A stretch of 64,000 nucleotides of DNA from Procambarus clarkii (Eukaryota; Arthropoda; Malacostraca; Decapoda; Cambaridae): contig NC_091220.1 of assembly GCF_040958095.1 (NCBI RefSeq), forward strand, positions 23,622,442 to 23,686,441, written 5' to 3'. Positions 11,987-23,849 of this stretch are shown one piece after another. Within the stretch, counting starts at the first letter, position 1, and each line of letters begins with the position of its first letter. The notes beneath the pieces are model-generated. The model was not told where the DNA came from. It worked only from the letters and a program-made list of their open reading frames with translations, and ran no database searches. Both the position numbers and the translations under genes were made by a program.

Positions 11987-13995
11987 AAGGTTGAGTCGTT
12001 TCTAGTCTAATTGTTGCAGAAAGCAGCGTGCCATTCTGTTGGAATCTAGGAGGTCGCGGTCCCCTAGGCTAGGTGCAGTAAGCGAGCCGGTAGGGGCGAT
12101 TATAAGATTAAGTCGAGTGATTCTTTAGATTAAATGTAGTCAAATTCATATAAGTATTTCCTCTATTTTATTGTTTTTTCTAGGTATTAAAGTCTTCCCT
12201 TAATTTCAGTGCCCCCTGTGGCTTTTAAAATTTCCCCGAGTGCTAAGTGTTCCCCCTGAAAATAGTCTATGTCCACAAATATTTTATTTCTGTCCCAATA
12301 GAAAATAGTCTAAGTCAGATTTGTCAGGTGAAATTTCTAAAGGGTGGTTAATCCTCTGGTCTTAGTACTTCATGTCCGGTTAGTAACTGTGCGTTGAGTG
12401 AGTTTATTTAGTTATTAAGTATTAGTGATTTTGTTGTAAATAGTTTGAACGTTTTAGTGGAAAATTTTGTTAAAGTAAATTGTGTGGTGGAATTTTGTCA
12501 GAGTCCACTTGGAAAAAATTGGGTTAACTGAGGTTAATTTGAATTTGTGGGTCACGGTTAAGATCCAGATATCATTAGGATTCCCTAATCTGTGGTAGTA
12601 ACGTAATTCTAGATTTCACATTAGGAATGTAGAATTAAATTTAAAAAAAAAATAAGTGAAAGTTTTAAAAAACTTGGGTGGAAAAATTCTATGTCCAGTT
12701 TTGTCTAAAATCTGACTTTTTGGTGAAAATTCGAATTTTCATGTCTAGGGAGTGTTCCAGGGCCAGTATTATTCTCTAAAGCATGCAAGTGACATAATTC
12801 TGGTCTTAAACATCAGGCATTGGTAATTAGATTTTTGCCAAGTTAAGTGATATTTCGAGGAAAATCGAGTCCAGTCGTCTGGAAACTCGGATTTTCGTGA
12901 TAATTCGATTTCGTGGGTAAAGTGAACGTCCGAGATATAAGTGCTAGGCTTTCGTCCTTGTCAGTAAAAGTATTATTGTGTTAACATCAGTGATGAGAAA
13001 ATTGAGATTTGCCAATTTAAGCGAGTTTTCACGATTGGTGATAGATTTTTTCAGTCCAGTTTGGGTGAAAACCTTAGATTTTTAAGAAAATTCGAATTCA
13101 AGGGTATTGAGAACGCCCGAGGTGTCAGTGTGGGTCTGTTGACATCGCCAGTAATAAGACAGTGTGTTTATATCGGGGAAGCGAAAATTAGTTTTTTGTC
13201 GAATTAAGAGTTTGCAACATTTTGAGTGTCAAAAACATTTTCAAAGCCCAGTGTGTGAGAAAACGCAATTTTTGATGAAAATTCAAATTTTCATGTCATT
13301 TGACCGTTCCAGGCCTAGTATTATTCTTAAGAGCACGCAAGTAATGTAATGATAGTCTTAACATCAGGAATTTGTAATTAGATTTTTGCCCAGTTAAGGA
13401 ATATTTTCAAGGAAAATTGTGTTAGAAAAATTTTCAGAGTCCAGTTTGTGAGAAAACGCAGTTTTGGGTGGAAATTCGAATTGGTAAGACAAATGCATGT
13501 CCCGGGTGTCTGTGTTATTCATTAGAGGATGTTATTAACGTAAATCTTGTTTTCTACTTCAGAGATAAAAATTAGATTTGTATGCGTTTAAGTGAAAAAA
13601 ATGCGGGACTTGTGTTATAGCGCGACGGAACGCTCCATCAATAGAGTTAGCGGCCGCTCTGTTCCCTTAAATTTTATCTAGTGTACAAGCGTAAATCATC
13701 ATTATTAGTCCATCACGAGTGCGGCACGTTAGTTAATTTATTTTTGTTTAACTTTTTATGAAAGTAATATTCTTTAGTTCTTATTGAGTACACATCTTAG
13801 TTTTAAATAAAGTGGCCGAGGAGTCCTTCAGAAACAGACTAGGGTGTGGCATGCTTCTTCTTAAATTGGTTCTTTATTTAAAACATTACGCACAATTAAT
13901 CTACTTAATTTATTGTAAACTTGGCTTAATTCTGGGTACAGGACTGGACGACTGGAAGATTTTTCAGGGGTCGTTTAAGATAAGCTTTTCAAGCA
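11987..13995 (+). other. Element A leader, continuing after the BEL/Pao insertion
   Basis: Joining 7231 to 11992 restores the element A leader. This part has no sustained frame. From about 12640 to 13600 it holds roughly five degenerate repeats (next entry). A weak candidate gag start, ATGGAGACGCGAGG at 13995, leads only into a short frame. Confidence 0.5.
12640..13600 (+). repeat. ~180-200 bp degenerate tandem repeats in the element A leader
   Basis: A recurring phrase order is visible: 'ttagatttttgcc', a 'aagttaag' block, 'cagagtccagtt', a short A/T stretch containing 'aaattcgaatt', then a 'gtcc..gg' block. Starts fall near 12660, 12829, 13006, 13182 and 13378. Similarity between units is moderate. 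A piece of the same kind (attaag ... attgtgttagaaaaa) also occurs at 6265-6310, just upstream of the LTR-end segment. Confidence 0.55.
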
Positions 13996-14008
13996 TTGTT
14001 TTTTATTT

Positions 14009-15021
14009 TTGTTATGGAGACGCGAGGTGTTAATATTTCGCATGGAAGGGACGACTGGTCATATAGTTATAGAAATTTCTGAAGATGTGTGTGGGTCATG
14101 GATACACAATGGTGTCGACCCAGTCTCACCCAACCCCTCCCCTGCCTACCCACCCCAGCCACAGCCTATACCCTCCCAACCCCTGCCTGTATTCCCACCC
14201 CAGCCTCAACCCATCCCCACCTGCCCACCCCAGCCTCAAACCTCCCCCATATACCCACCCCAGCCTCAACCCATCCCCTACTACCCACCCCAGCCACAGC
14301 CTGTCCCCACCCAACCCCTGCCCGCATGCTCAACCCAACCTCAACCCCTCCCCACCTACCCACACCCTACCCCTACCCATTTACCTACCAATGCCTGTGT
14401 GCCCACCCCAGCCTGAACCCACCCCTTCCTACCCACTCCAGCCACTGCCTATCCCTACCCATCCTCTACCCATTTACCCACCCCAGCCGGAACCCACTCT
14501 TCCCTACCCACCCCAGCCCCAACCTATCCAAACCTAATCTTGTCTTCCTCAACCTCTACCCATATACACGCCCCCTTAAACCCACCCCACTCAAACTTCT
14601 TCTCCTCAACGATCCACCATCCACTCTTCCCCCTTTCAATTCCTTCTCCATCAACCTTCCTTTGAATCCCACCTCTTACCACTCTCCCTATCCCACTCAA
14701 CCCCAAATGCCCTCCCCTACTCCTCACCCCTCACCTCCCCTCCTCTACCCTACTCCCCCTACCTCCCCTTCCAGTGTTGCAGCCCAGGATGCTGCTTATA
14801 AAAGAAGTAAGCGGGCGTCTAGTAGACGCGGTATTATTATTGAAGTGTGCTGGAATTGTTATGGCCGAGGCCATTTTAGGAATTCATGTCAAAACGTAGG
14901 GTTTAAGGTAAACCTGAGACAGGTCGCATCTAGTGATGGTAGGCCTACCTTTGAGGTAAAGGTGGACGGTGTGAGATTGACAGTTTTTGTGGACACCGGT
15001 AGTCAAGCAACTCTCATTTAA
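14009..15021 (+). CDS. Element A gag-like Pro-rich region, CCHC knuckle and protease start
   Basis: The segment to about 14760 is Pro/Gln-rich repeat sequence (PPQPQPIP-type units of ~10 residues), with long frames open in all three phases. The frame that matters reaches a single CCHC knuckle, CWNCYGRGHFRNSC (C-x2-C-x4-H-x4-C), and after about 55 residues the protease motif VFVDTGSQATLI, where D-T-G is the catalytic triad. A TAA stop at 15019-15021 follows immediately. The protease continues in the same frame to about 15212, with DILMGYRF as its C-terminal 'ILlG' strand, so the stop is a nonsense mutation. The gag start is uncertain: the N-terminal part (14009 frame) and the knuckle frame differ by a shift. 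Confidence 0.75.
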
Positions 15022-15807
15022 ACGTCAGCCTTCAGCAAATTTAAATATGCACGCAATAAGCGCAGTGGAAAAAAATTAACGGCTGTAAATGGGGAAAAGA
15101 TTGATATCTTTGGTCAAAATACCATTAACTTTGGAATTAATGGGGAATTACAACCGCATACATGTACGATCGTTGAGAATCTTGATTTTCCTAGAGACAT
15201 CCTCATGGGGTACCGATTCTCTGCATCGGTTTGATTACTCCATATCTGCACAGAGAGGGGCAAGGAAATGCAGATTGCAGTTGGGACAGACTTCCTACCC
15301 AGTGGAGATGATCGATCATCCCCCAGTTGTAGCTTCCATTAAGAGGAAGCAGAAATATAACGCCCACTACCCAAAGTTGATTTTCAAGTCTCTTCCAGAC
15401 ACAGTTAAGAGGTCATGTGGGTTACATGCATTGATGAAGCAAAGTTGCGCACCACATTCTGTTACATTCATTAAAGTAGCCGTGGGACGTCACATCCTGC
15501 AAGGTACCACCCTTTAGGTGGCTAGAAGATGTGATAGGTTACTAATTCCCCATCAACAAATTGTGGTGCTTGATAAGGGTGCACTCATTTCCGTCGTCAA
15601 TCTCTCACATAAGACTATCGCTTCAGGGCAGGTGATAGGGTATCTCAGGGAACTATGGTGAATGACACCGAAATTTTTCACCATGAATCAGCTGAGACGC
15701 CAACCGTCACAGCACAATATAGTGCATTAAATATGATAGACAACAAGACACCATAAAAAATAAAGAATGAGACAGATGTTTCAAGTAACAGACAGGATAT
15801 AGATAAG
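15022..15807 (+). pseudogene. Element A protease remainder and linker to RT
   Basis: The rest of the protease lies in the frame of the preceding entry (to about 15212). Beyond it, a shifted frame (to 15517) reads as typical pre-RT linker sequence (RLQLGQTSYPVEMIDHPP). From 15520 to 15800 several stops occur. No separate gene is visible. Confidence 0.5.
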
Positions 15808-16700
15808 TTGATCTCGGCACTCGATTTGCAACATGTTCCGCAGACAGATAGAAAATGGCCGAGAGGAATTTTACGTAAATTCCCAAAATTGTTTGCAACA
15901 GAGGATGGTCAGATTGGTCTCCTTGATAGGATTGAGCACACCATTCCAAAAGGTGATCACGTGCCTGTTTATACAAGACAGTGGAGGTTGCCGGAACAGG
16001 CTAAGAATACTATCAGGGATGAGTGCCAGAAGATGTTGAGACAGGACGTGATAGAACCTGGTACGTTACCGTGGCTGTCTCCTGTTGTGTTAGTTCGCAA
16101 ACCTGATTGTAGTTATGACTTTTGTGTGGACTATCGGCAGGTAGACGAAATAACTAAGGGTGACGTCTAGCCCTTGCCCCGAATTCAGGAGATAATACAT
16201 CAATTTGGAGCTGCTATGTATTTTTCTGCTCCCGATGCTAAGTCGGCATATTGGACAATGCCCATGTCTGAGAAAGACAGGGAGCAAACAGCATTCTCTG
16301 ATGGCAGGCATACTTACCAATTTCGCAGGATGCCTTTCGGCTTAAAGACAGCACCTTCTTTATTTCAGAGAGCCATTAACTTTATCCTCAGCCCAGTTTT
16401 GGGAAGGCATTCGTTAGCGTACCTGGATGATGATGATGTAGTAATCTATTCCAGGACGTTTGATGAGCACTTACGAGACTTGACTGAGACTTTGACCTTG
16501 TTAGACTGAGCGGGTTTTAAATTAAGTGTACAGAAATGCACCCTGGCAACTCAGAAATGCAAATTTCTGGGATTCCAGGTGAGCACAGACGGTATCAGGC
16601 CTGACCCTGACTCTTGCCGCACCATAGCTGAAATGCCTACTCCAAAAACAGCAAAGGACGTGCACAGGTTTCTGGGTGCGGCCGGATACTTTCGTCATCA
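15808..16700 (+). pseudogene. Element A reverse transcriptase
   Basis: RT blocks appear in order: VYTRQWRLPEQAK (fingers entry), CVDYRQVDEITK (block 2), PLPRIQEII, DAKSAYWTMPM (catalytic Asp block), FRRMPFGLKTAPSLFQRA, the catalytic box, and FLGFQVSTDGI (block 6). Two stops interrupt the single frame: TAG at 16168-16170, in the position of the Tyr before PLPRI, and TGA at 16507-16509 before AGFKLS. The catalytic box reads YLDDDDVVIYS rather than YLDDVVIYS, with two extra Asp codons from a (GAT)n run. The frame breaks again near 16720. This is the usual Ty3/gypsy RT, classical domain order. Confidence 0.9.
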
Positions 16701-16766
16701 CATTGAGGGTTTTGAAAGAACATCAGCACCCTGACCAATTTAACAAGGAAAAATGTAAAGTTCATT

Positions 16767-17357
16767 TTGAAGCCAGAACATGATGCAGCCTATGCTAAAA
16801 TGAAAAGTCACCTCAGTACAACACCAGTATTGGCAGTGCTTGATTTTGATAAAGAGTGGGAAGTACATACAGACTCCAGGGGTATAGCTATTGGTGGGTG
16901 TTTGATGCAACGAGATAATGAAAATTTCCCCCATCCAGTGGCCTATTTCAGTAGGAAGGTCAAGGGACCAGAGGTTCCTTATTCGGCCACGGATCGAGAG
17001 GCGCTCGCAGTGGTAGAGTCCGTTAGATATTTCAAACCTTATCATTTTCAATGCTATTTTGTAATCTACACTGATCACAGAGCATTAACACACATTTTTA
17101 AGAAACGTACAAAATGCCCAGGGATGTCACGCTGGCCTCAGGAATTGTTTGCACACTCATTCCAGATCCTTTACAAGCCTGGACCGTCACATGTTGTACC
17201 GGATACATTAAGCAGAAACATTGCTGCTATTAATGTAAATGTAAATATCGAAAATATTTCCAGTGTTAAAATGAGGGAATTCCAGATGAGCGAACCTAGG
17301 TGGAAAAAATATTATTGGATATTTGGGAGGGGGAAATTATCCGTCCAAAAATCGTAA
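16767..17357 (+). pseudogene. Element A RNase H and linker
   Basis: 196 residues. KPEHDAAYAKMKSHLSTTPV leads into RNase H with HTDSRGIAIGGCLMQ (first catalytic Asp; the common Ala-Ser-Gly follow-up is changed to Ser-Arg-Gly), ATDREALAVVESV (Glu), YTDHRALTHIF (Asp) and VVPDTLSRN (last Asp). A frameshift near 17330 breaks the linker to integrase. Confidence 0.9.
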
Positions 17358-17429
17358 ATTGCCAATACATGAATTTGAGTTAAAGGATGGAGTACTATAT
17401 TATGTAAATAGTCAGGCAGATCGAGCAGT

Positions 17430-18420
17430 ATTCCATCCAACTACTTATTCCAAACGAATTAAGACCGGCAGCATTGAAGCTGGCACATGCATCTAAGGTT
17501 GTAGGTCACCCGTGTATCTTTAAAACTCACTTGAAAGCCAAATCTCTCTTTTTATTTCCCAGGTATGTTGTCAGCAGTAATTAAGTACGTAAAGACTTGC
17601 TCCAATTGCCAGAGGAGGAAAGGCGCCCTTAAGGTACAAGCAATCTCTGGCAATTCTACAGGAATTGTCAGAGATTTCAGAACCGCTAGACCGAGTGGGG
17701 GCTGATTTGTTTGATCTCCATTGCAGCCATTCAGGCAATTGGTACATGTTGGTATTAGTGGACCATCTGTCCAGATACACCACCTTGATAGCCATCCATC
17801 AAAAGGATTCTCGTACTGCTGCCCGGGAATTTTTTAATAGATTTGCAACTGTATTTGGGCCGTTTAAAGTTTTAGTTTCGGATCGAGGTCAGGAATTTAA
17901 CGGGTACATATTTAGGGAAGTTTGTAAGATATTGGAGACAACTTCAGCCTTTACAACAGCTTACTACCCTCAGACAAACGGGATGACAGAACGTACCAAC
18001 CGTTCAGTTAAGGATATGCTTGCAATCCTTGCTGAACGCGATACAAACTCATGGGACGAACACCTGCCCTATGTTCAACTGGCTCTGAATATTGCTATCC
18101 ACCAGTCTATTAATACCTTGTCTTGAGAATAAATGAAGCGGTACCCGCCATTCACAGTAGGAAACTAGCTCCTAGATGGCGGGGGCCGTACAGAGTGATT
18201 AATTAATAAAGCAGGCCCTGTCAATTTTGTCATAATGGGAGTCTTTGAGGATCAGGTGGAAAAAACTGTTCACATTAATAAGTTGAAGATTTATCATGCT
18301 AGGGAGGAACTAGAATTGCCTCCAGCAAGTCTAGTTCCTGACCCAGCAGAGCTGACTGATAACTCAAGTTACGAGTCCGATGGAGAGAATGACCCTCTGG
18401 CATCTCTCATCAGTAGTTAA
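17430..18420 (+). pseudogene. Element A integrase
   Basis: A broken HHCC zinc-binding part (KLAHASKVVGHPC, then a shift, then CSNCQRRKGA, 17460-17630) precedes the catalytic core at 17665-18126. Core residues are D in GADLFDL, D in VSDRGQEF and E in NGMTERTNR, the D,D-35-E triad. Beyond a TGA near 18124 come RKLAPRWRGPYRV (GPY-type module, about 18160-18200) and VHINKLKIYH (in 18235-18420), the usual C-terminal end of gypsy integrases. Integrase lies downstream of RNase H here, unlike in elements B and C. Confidence 0.9.
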
Positions 18421-18730
18421 GTGCACTCTCGTCACCCCATGGTAACAAGTTCTCGCACTGTATAGTAAAGTTAAAGTAACTCCCTTAGTTAGTATAGTTT
18501 AGTATTCATTAGATTTTCCTGTTGAGGCAATAATGATATAGATTTCTTAACTGTACTTAACTCAGATAGCAGACTTTAGATAGTTCAGATAGATCTGGGG
18601 GTTTCCAATTTCCAACAAACCCCAGAGTTATATCCATGCTTCCGCTATGTTGTTGTCTGTCTTTTCCCAGGTCTGATTTGTACACCTGCCCAGTTGTCCC
18701 AGCCACACGTGAACCCTATCTGAGAAGATC

Positions 18731-18740
18731 AAGGGGGAGG
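18731..18740 (+). promoter_or_regulatory. Polypurine tract, element A
   Basis: AAGGGGGAGG immediately precedes CACGTTACAC, a likely degraded TG-type LTR start. The preceding 300 bp (18421-18730) is non-coding 3' untranslated sequence. Confidence 0.55.
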
Positions 18741-21700
18741 CACGTTACACAAAGTCCTCCCCCACCAGACCCAATAACTAACCACATGATTACTTAGGGT
18801 TGGTGACAATACACCAGTCACCCAGCCAGCGCCTCACGTCACTAACGAGGCTGTTTTGGCTCAGTATGCTGTCTACAAGGATACAGTCACCAGATGTCAA
18901 CGTTTTACATCATCGGTGGTGGTTGTCTCGACGTCATCACCACTCACCAGCTGCGTCGTCATGATTGCAAGCGGACCGGAAGTAAATGTAAGAAAATCGA
19001 AGAGGGAACCAGCATGTAGCTGTACTAATTATTCTCGTCTATGGCTCCATGGTTACGTCGTCTATTGTAAAGCAAGCGGAACGAGGCGGACCGACACGGG
19101 CTCCCTACAGAGTATAGTCGACTCGCCATAAAAGGGGGCCACAGCCTCCCTCGGCCCAAGGTTAACTGTACAAGGGTATACACGCATGGCGTTTACGGTC
19201 TAGTAGTCTGGTGTCATCAAGAAACGCCTGAGATGAAGTGAACCATGGTGAGTGAAGAATGGGAGCCACATGTGTTGTCAACACGCCACCCACCTCTACG
19301 CTCTTCTGCAGCTACCTCCGTCACGAGACAGAGTTGTGCGTCAAAGTCCTGCACTCTCGCGGTTCAGCTGCTGGTTCAGTCTCTGCTATCAAGACTGTTT
19401 TGTGGGCTACAAGATGAGTAATGAGTCGCGTCCTGTTAACAAGGTTCACCCGACCGGCGGCCGCCAATCACGGGCTGTCACTGGTCACTTAACACTCATT
19501 TCTAGGACAGTCTGTTGTCCTTCAGCGGTAACTGGTATGAAGTACAAGAGGATCAAGATTCTCTACAGTCAACAACTGATGGTCGTCGAACTACTATCAA
19601 CTAATCGTCAGTCTTCTAACATCGATATTTTTTTTTTTTGGCGTTTATGGTCAATGGTGGAACAAGAAAAGTAAATGTCATCTCTGCTCTATAATATAGA
19701 CCTGTAGCCTGACGTAGATGTAGACCTGTAGCCTGACGTAGATATAGATGTAGACCTGACCAAATGTAAACTGTGTCAACAAAATTTTTCGCACACCCTC
19801 CGTCACTATGTGATGGAGTGCGAAAAGATACGTGAATTTAGAGACAATTCTATAACCAATGTTCCAGCGATGTGTAAATATTTCATTCAAAATGATCTGC
19901 TACCAGAAATTTTAGCTAAATATTCCCAGTTTGCTAACTGTAGGTAGTAACTGAGTGATTGTAACCTATCCACCGCTGCCCACTGGATGGGGGGCGGTGT
20001 GCAGGACATACATATAAATTGTGACACTAGCTCTCCACATGTCAGTTGCTAAATTTAGAACCTGTACTTGAGGTCGATCTCGAACCCATTGTTGATGTGA
20101 CGACTTATATTAAAGTTTGTAACTAGCTCATCAAGATTGTAACTTGCTTAGCTAAATGAATTGTCGGGTTCAGTCCCTGAGCCCATTATGTGCCTCTGTA
20201 ACCCTTTCCACTACCGCCCACAAGATCGGTATGGGGTGCATAATAAATGAACTAAACTAAAAAAAAAACTGCTCTATAATATTAACGTAATGTTTCTGAA
20301 TACCTAGGAGCATGAATCTGGAATAATAGTGTTTAAATGTTGAAACCAAGCAAAAAAGTCATTAAAAATTATGGAGGAAGGAAATATGAAAATTTTTGTT
20401 AAATACCACTGTCTATTGAAAATCAATTGCACGGCCCCTAGAACATAAGATACTAGGAAAAATTTTGTCATGTCGTGTTCTGTGCTTTGAAAGCAAGAGG
20501 GACGAACTGAATAAACAATTGACACTCTTAGTGTGTATAGTTTTTTATGTAATTTATGCTAAGTACTGATAGTAGACGTAGTGTTCATTAATAATTTATA
20601 TTGTGTTTGATTGTTTAATCTTAGAGAAGGTCATGTGGACCTTAAATATTTCAATAATTGGGCGAGTGGAACACCTGGATGAACTTTGAGGAGTTCAGTG
20701 TTCCTCTCCTGAAAGACTGAGATTTCAGTCTTTGTTTAAATTCGTGTTCTAAATGGAGCACGCTTTTGGTTGAAGGATTAGGGATATTGCATTTAGTTTT
20801 ATCAGTTCAGGGATAGGATGTTTTTATTTTCAGAAATTGGGAAGATTACTGGGCTGTCAACAACATAGTCGAAATTCATGTCCCTGGATTTGTTAATTGT
20901 ATGTTAAAGATTATTGTTATACAACCTGCTGGTTGTCACTGATGATTAGATATGATTATTTTTTTTATTTTTGGAGGCTTTGGTTCTGATTGGAAATTAT
21001 AGAGTAGGGGATTTGGGATAAGAAACTGCATGCTAAATAGTTTAACACACAGTTTCTTAAGTACTTGAGCGAGGAGGTTGTAACAGTAGGGCTGTTAATA
21101 TAGAAAGTCCATAAGATCTAACATGAAATGTTTTAGTCACTAGAAGGGAGGATATGAATGTTATAAGAATATTGAGAGAGAGTTGGCAGTAAGTGACCTG
21201 ACTAGTACGCCTGGGTTATCCCAAGGGATTAGTCTCATGTGTAGACGGTAGCGCCCCCCCCCCATGACGAGTCATCAAACTAGGAGAATTATGAAAGATA
21301 TTACAGAATTAAGAGGAATTATCAATCATGGTTAAGTTCTTATGTTAAAATTAACGTCAATTGAGATTAATGAATAAGTCTTGTATGTTAGCAAAGAAGC
21401 ATATGACTTCAGTAAGATCTGAAATAGGTAAAACATATTTCGTCACTGGATAATAGGTATATACCCTTCTTGCTAGTTAAATCATGTAAATTAGAGAAAT
21501 ACAAGTGCTACTGAATATTGTAATTAGCCTGGCTCGAGTATTTAGATTATTCCCAAGTGTTTTGGGATAATAGAGTCACCTTAAGTGACAAATGCAGGAT
21601 TTTAGCATTAATCATTTTCAAAGAGTAACCTGGCCCCTAGCCTAGGTCAGCCTGTGAGAGGTCAGTGTGGAGAGGAAGAGTTAGTGTGGTTTGCGACATC

Positions 21701-22475
21701 CTGGGAGTTTGGACTTTTGTGAGTCGATTTCATTTCAAATTACGTCCAAATTTGGCCATAGAGCGCATACGAGCCAAAAGTGACGTTATTTTTAAGAGGA
21801 CGGGTTGGGTAAACACCTCTCATCCTCCAGAGGGCTAGACTTAACAACTGGTCTGTCTGTGATATTTAAGGTAAATGTTTGTGCTTCTGAGTTTATTATA
21901 GTGTAGGAATCCACATTAATTATAGTAGTTAAATTACCAATTGCCTCCGTTAGTGTAATATTGTTAGTAAGTGTTCCAATAGGGTTTTATTAATTTTTAT
22001 TTTTATTTGATAACCTTTGATTTTCAATAAGTTTTGTATAGAAGATTATGGTGTTTATTGCAATTAATACCCCCCCCCCCAACGGTTATTTTACATTGGT
22101 CCTGGGCTTATAACCCCATGCTTAAGACTAGGACTCTCTGCAAGCCTACACGCATTTATTTAATAACTAAGATAATCCCTTTAAACTTTGTTTTAATTAC
22201 CACACTTAATGTAAAGCTTAACCCTCGGTACCCTGCTTCCCGTCAATTGAGGAATATACTCTGATAGCAGGTGGTGGCGGCGTTTCAGAGTTTTGCAGTA
22301 TAACACAGAGGGTACAGTGTCCTTGAGTTCGTGATATCTAAATGGTCAAACGTTTAGATCTCTAGGAATTGTACTGAAGGTAACACACCAGAACTGTGGT
22401 TTCTGTATATATTGGCTTAATAATAACGACCAGCATTTAACCAGTAAGTGAGGTTAAAGGCTGGCCCCCTTTACA
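18741..22475 (+). repeat. Long 3' LTR-like region of element A
   Basis: This runs from the polypurine tract to the CCCTTTACA end shared with 6502. It contains a TATA-like box (CATAAAAGG at 19127-19135) in a GC-rich promoter-like stretch. Without the nested LINE it would be about 3.1 kb, long for an LTR. The matching 5' copy is only ~190 bp, so either the 5' LTR was lost or the 3' region holds an unrecognised insertion. A second PBS-like string (TGGTGGCGGCG at 22271) lies just before the shared segment. No gene is seen in 20283-22287. Confidence 0.45.
19698..20268 (+). mobile_element. 5'-truncated LINE tail with 14-bp target duplication
   Basis: Flanked by CTGCTCTATAATAT at 19684-19697 and 20269-20282, a perfect 14-bp target duplication. 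After a short 'tagacctgtagcctgacg' repeat, a 66-codon frame (19750-19947, stop TAG) is the C-terminal end of a LINE ORF2 with a CKLC ... H ... H ... C knuckle. The 3' UTR runs to an A-rich tail (20258-20267) preceded by AATAAA (20243-20248). This is target-primed reverse transcription with 5' truncation, inside the LTR-like region of element A. Confidence 0.9.
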
Positions 22476-22779
22476 GTCACGTCAGGCATATTTAGCCTCG
22501 AGGAGAAAGTTGCTTAGTTCTATCTAAGCTTTAATTGAATCCAGTCTAATATAATACTTTTAAAGTATAAATAAATTGTTGACTGGAAGAATTAAGAATT
22601 TGGGAGAAATAATAGTTACATCGCCAATGTTAGCTGACACAATACTCCTCCATGCTTTCCAGGGAGTTTCTAGATCTTTCCTCACTGGAAAATTAATACA
22701 GTACGGTTAGTTTTCCAACATAACGAATTTAGTTTATTATATCAGGGGTTAGTAATTTGGGGGCTCGGAAATTTCCAAC
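22476..22779. other. Flank of element A, nothing recognised
   Basis: AT-rich sequence without a frame or repeat that I can name. Confidence 0.4.
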
Positions 22780-23050
22780 ATCATTTCCAATAATTGAGGT
22801 GCTTTATTTCGTCAGTGTACGCCATATATGTTCTCTGTACTCCCTCTATTTCAGCAGTCCCTCATGCTCTGAAGAGGGAAGTGAGTACTGAGCAGTACTC
22901 AAGACGGGACTGCACAAGTGATCTGAGGAGTACAACCATTGTGATGGGATCCCTGGATTTTAAAGTTCTCGTAAACCATCCTATCATTTTTCTGGCTGAT
23001 GCAATATTTGTTTGATTATGCTCCTTAAATGTTAGGTCATCAGATATCAT
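22780..23050 (-). pseudogene. LINE RT C-terminal fragment
   Basis: On the minus strand, ISDDLTFKEHNQTNIASARK, then RDPITMVVLLRSLVQSRLEYCS is the post-RT region common to many arthropod LINEs ('lkW..Hi......A....g.l.r.f....'). It continues past a stop to IEGVQRTYMAYTDEIKHLNYW. Both ends are truncated, with no tail or target duplication visible. Confidence 0.8.
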
Positions 23051-23087
23051 TATTCCTAAATCATTTACATGTACATATCATACCGCC

Positions 23088-23425
23088 ACCCCCCCCCCGC
23101 ACCCCCACACCATACCACCACCCCCACACCTGCACCACACCATAATACCAACTGCTACACTCACACCACACCCACACCATACCACTACACCCATACCACA
23201 CCACACCCACACCATACCACTACACCCCACACCATACCACTACACCCACACCACACCCACACCACTATACCCACACCACACCACTACACCCACACCATAC
23301 CTGCACCACACCCATACCACACCTGCACCACACCCACACCATACCACCACACCATAATTCCACACAGCCACACTTACACCCACACCATACCACTACACCC
23401 ACACGACAAGCACACCATACTGCCA
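23088..23425. repeat. CA/CCACAC-rich simple sequence
   Basis: Imprecise tandem copies of 'cacaccataccactacaccc' with a C run at 23090-23099. The apparent Pro/His/Thr-rich frame here is a repeat artefact. Confidence 0.8.
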
Positions 23426-23815
23426 TAACTATCAACGGCTACCACCAACAACCAACCACCACAACTACCAAAAACAACAATCACGACCACGACCACCAAC
23501 CACCACGACTATCAACAACCACCACCACCACTAACCACCACAACTATCAACCACCACCACCACCACAACTATCAACAACCATCACCACCACCACCACCAT
23601 CCAACACAGGTATCAACAACAACCACCACCGACCACCACAACTATCAACAACCACCTCCACCAACAACCAAAACCATTAACAGCCACCTTCACCACCACC
23701 AACCACTACAAGCATCAACACTCACCACCACCACCACCAACCACCACAACTATCAACAAGCACCACCACCACCAACCACCACAACTATCAACCACCATCA
23801 ACCAACAACCAAAAC
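23426..23815. repeat. CCA/CAA-rich simple sequence
   Basis: Long imperfect array of 'accaccacaactatcaaca' units of variable length, distinct from the preceding CCATAC array. No protein is supported. Confidence 0.8.
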
Positions 23816-23849
23816 TATGGATTCTCCATTAAGTAAAAATAGTGAAAAA

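Larger units (their letters stand above)
6311..22475 (+). mobile_element. Element A: decayed Ty3/gypsy-type LTR retrotransposon with nested insertions
   Basis: The element starts with an LTR-end-like segment (6311-6502) that recurs at 22288-22475, followed by a primer-binding-site-like sequence, a long leader with ~180-bp repeats, and then a Pro-rich gag-like region with CCHC knuckle, protease, RT, RNase H and integrase in the usual gypsy order, then a polypurine tract and a long LTR-like region. It has in-frame stops in protease and RT and frameshifts in RT/RNase H and integrase, so it is dead. Nested inside are a SINE (6774), a BEL/Pao element (7232-11986) and a LINE tail (19698-20268). The left end is probably incomplete: upstream of 6311 nothing matches the region before 22288. 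Confidence 0.75.

Noticed and set aside
22034-22264. 76-codon plus-strand frame in the 3' LTR-like part of element A
   Set aside because: Contains a poly-C run and no recognisable protein features; likely chance.
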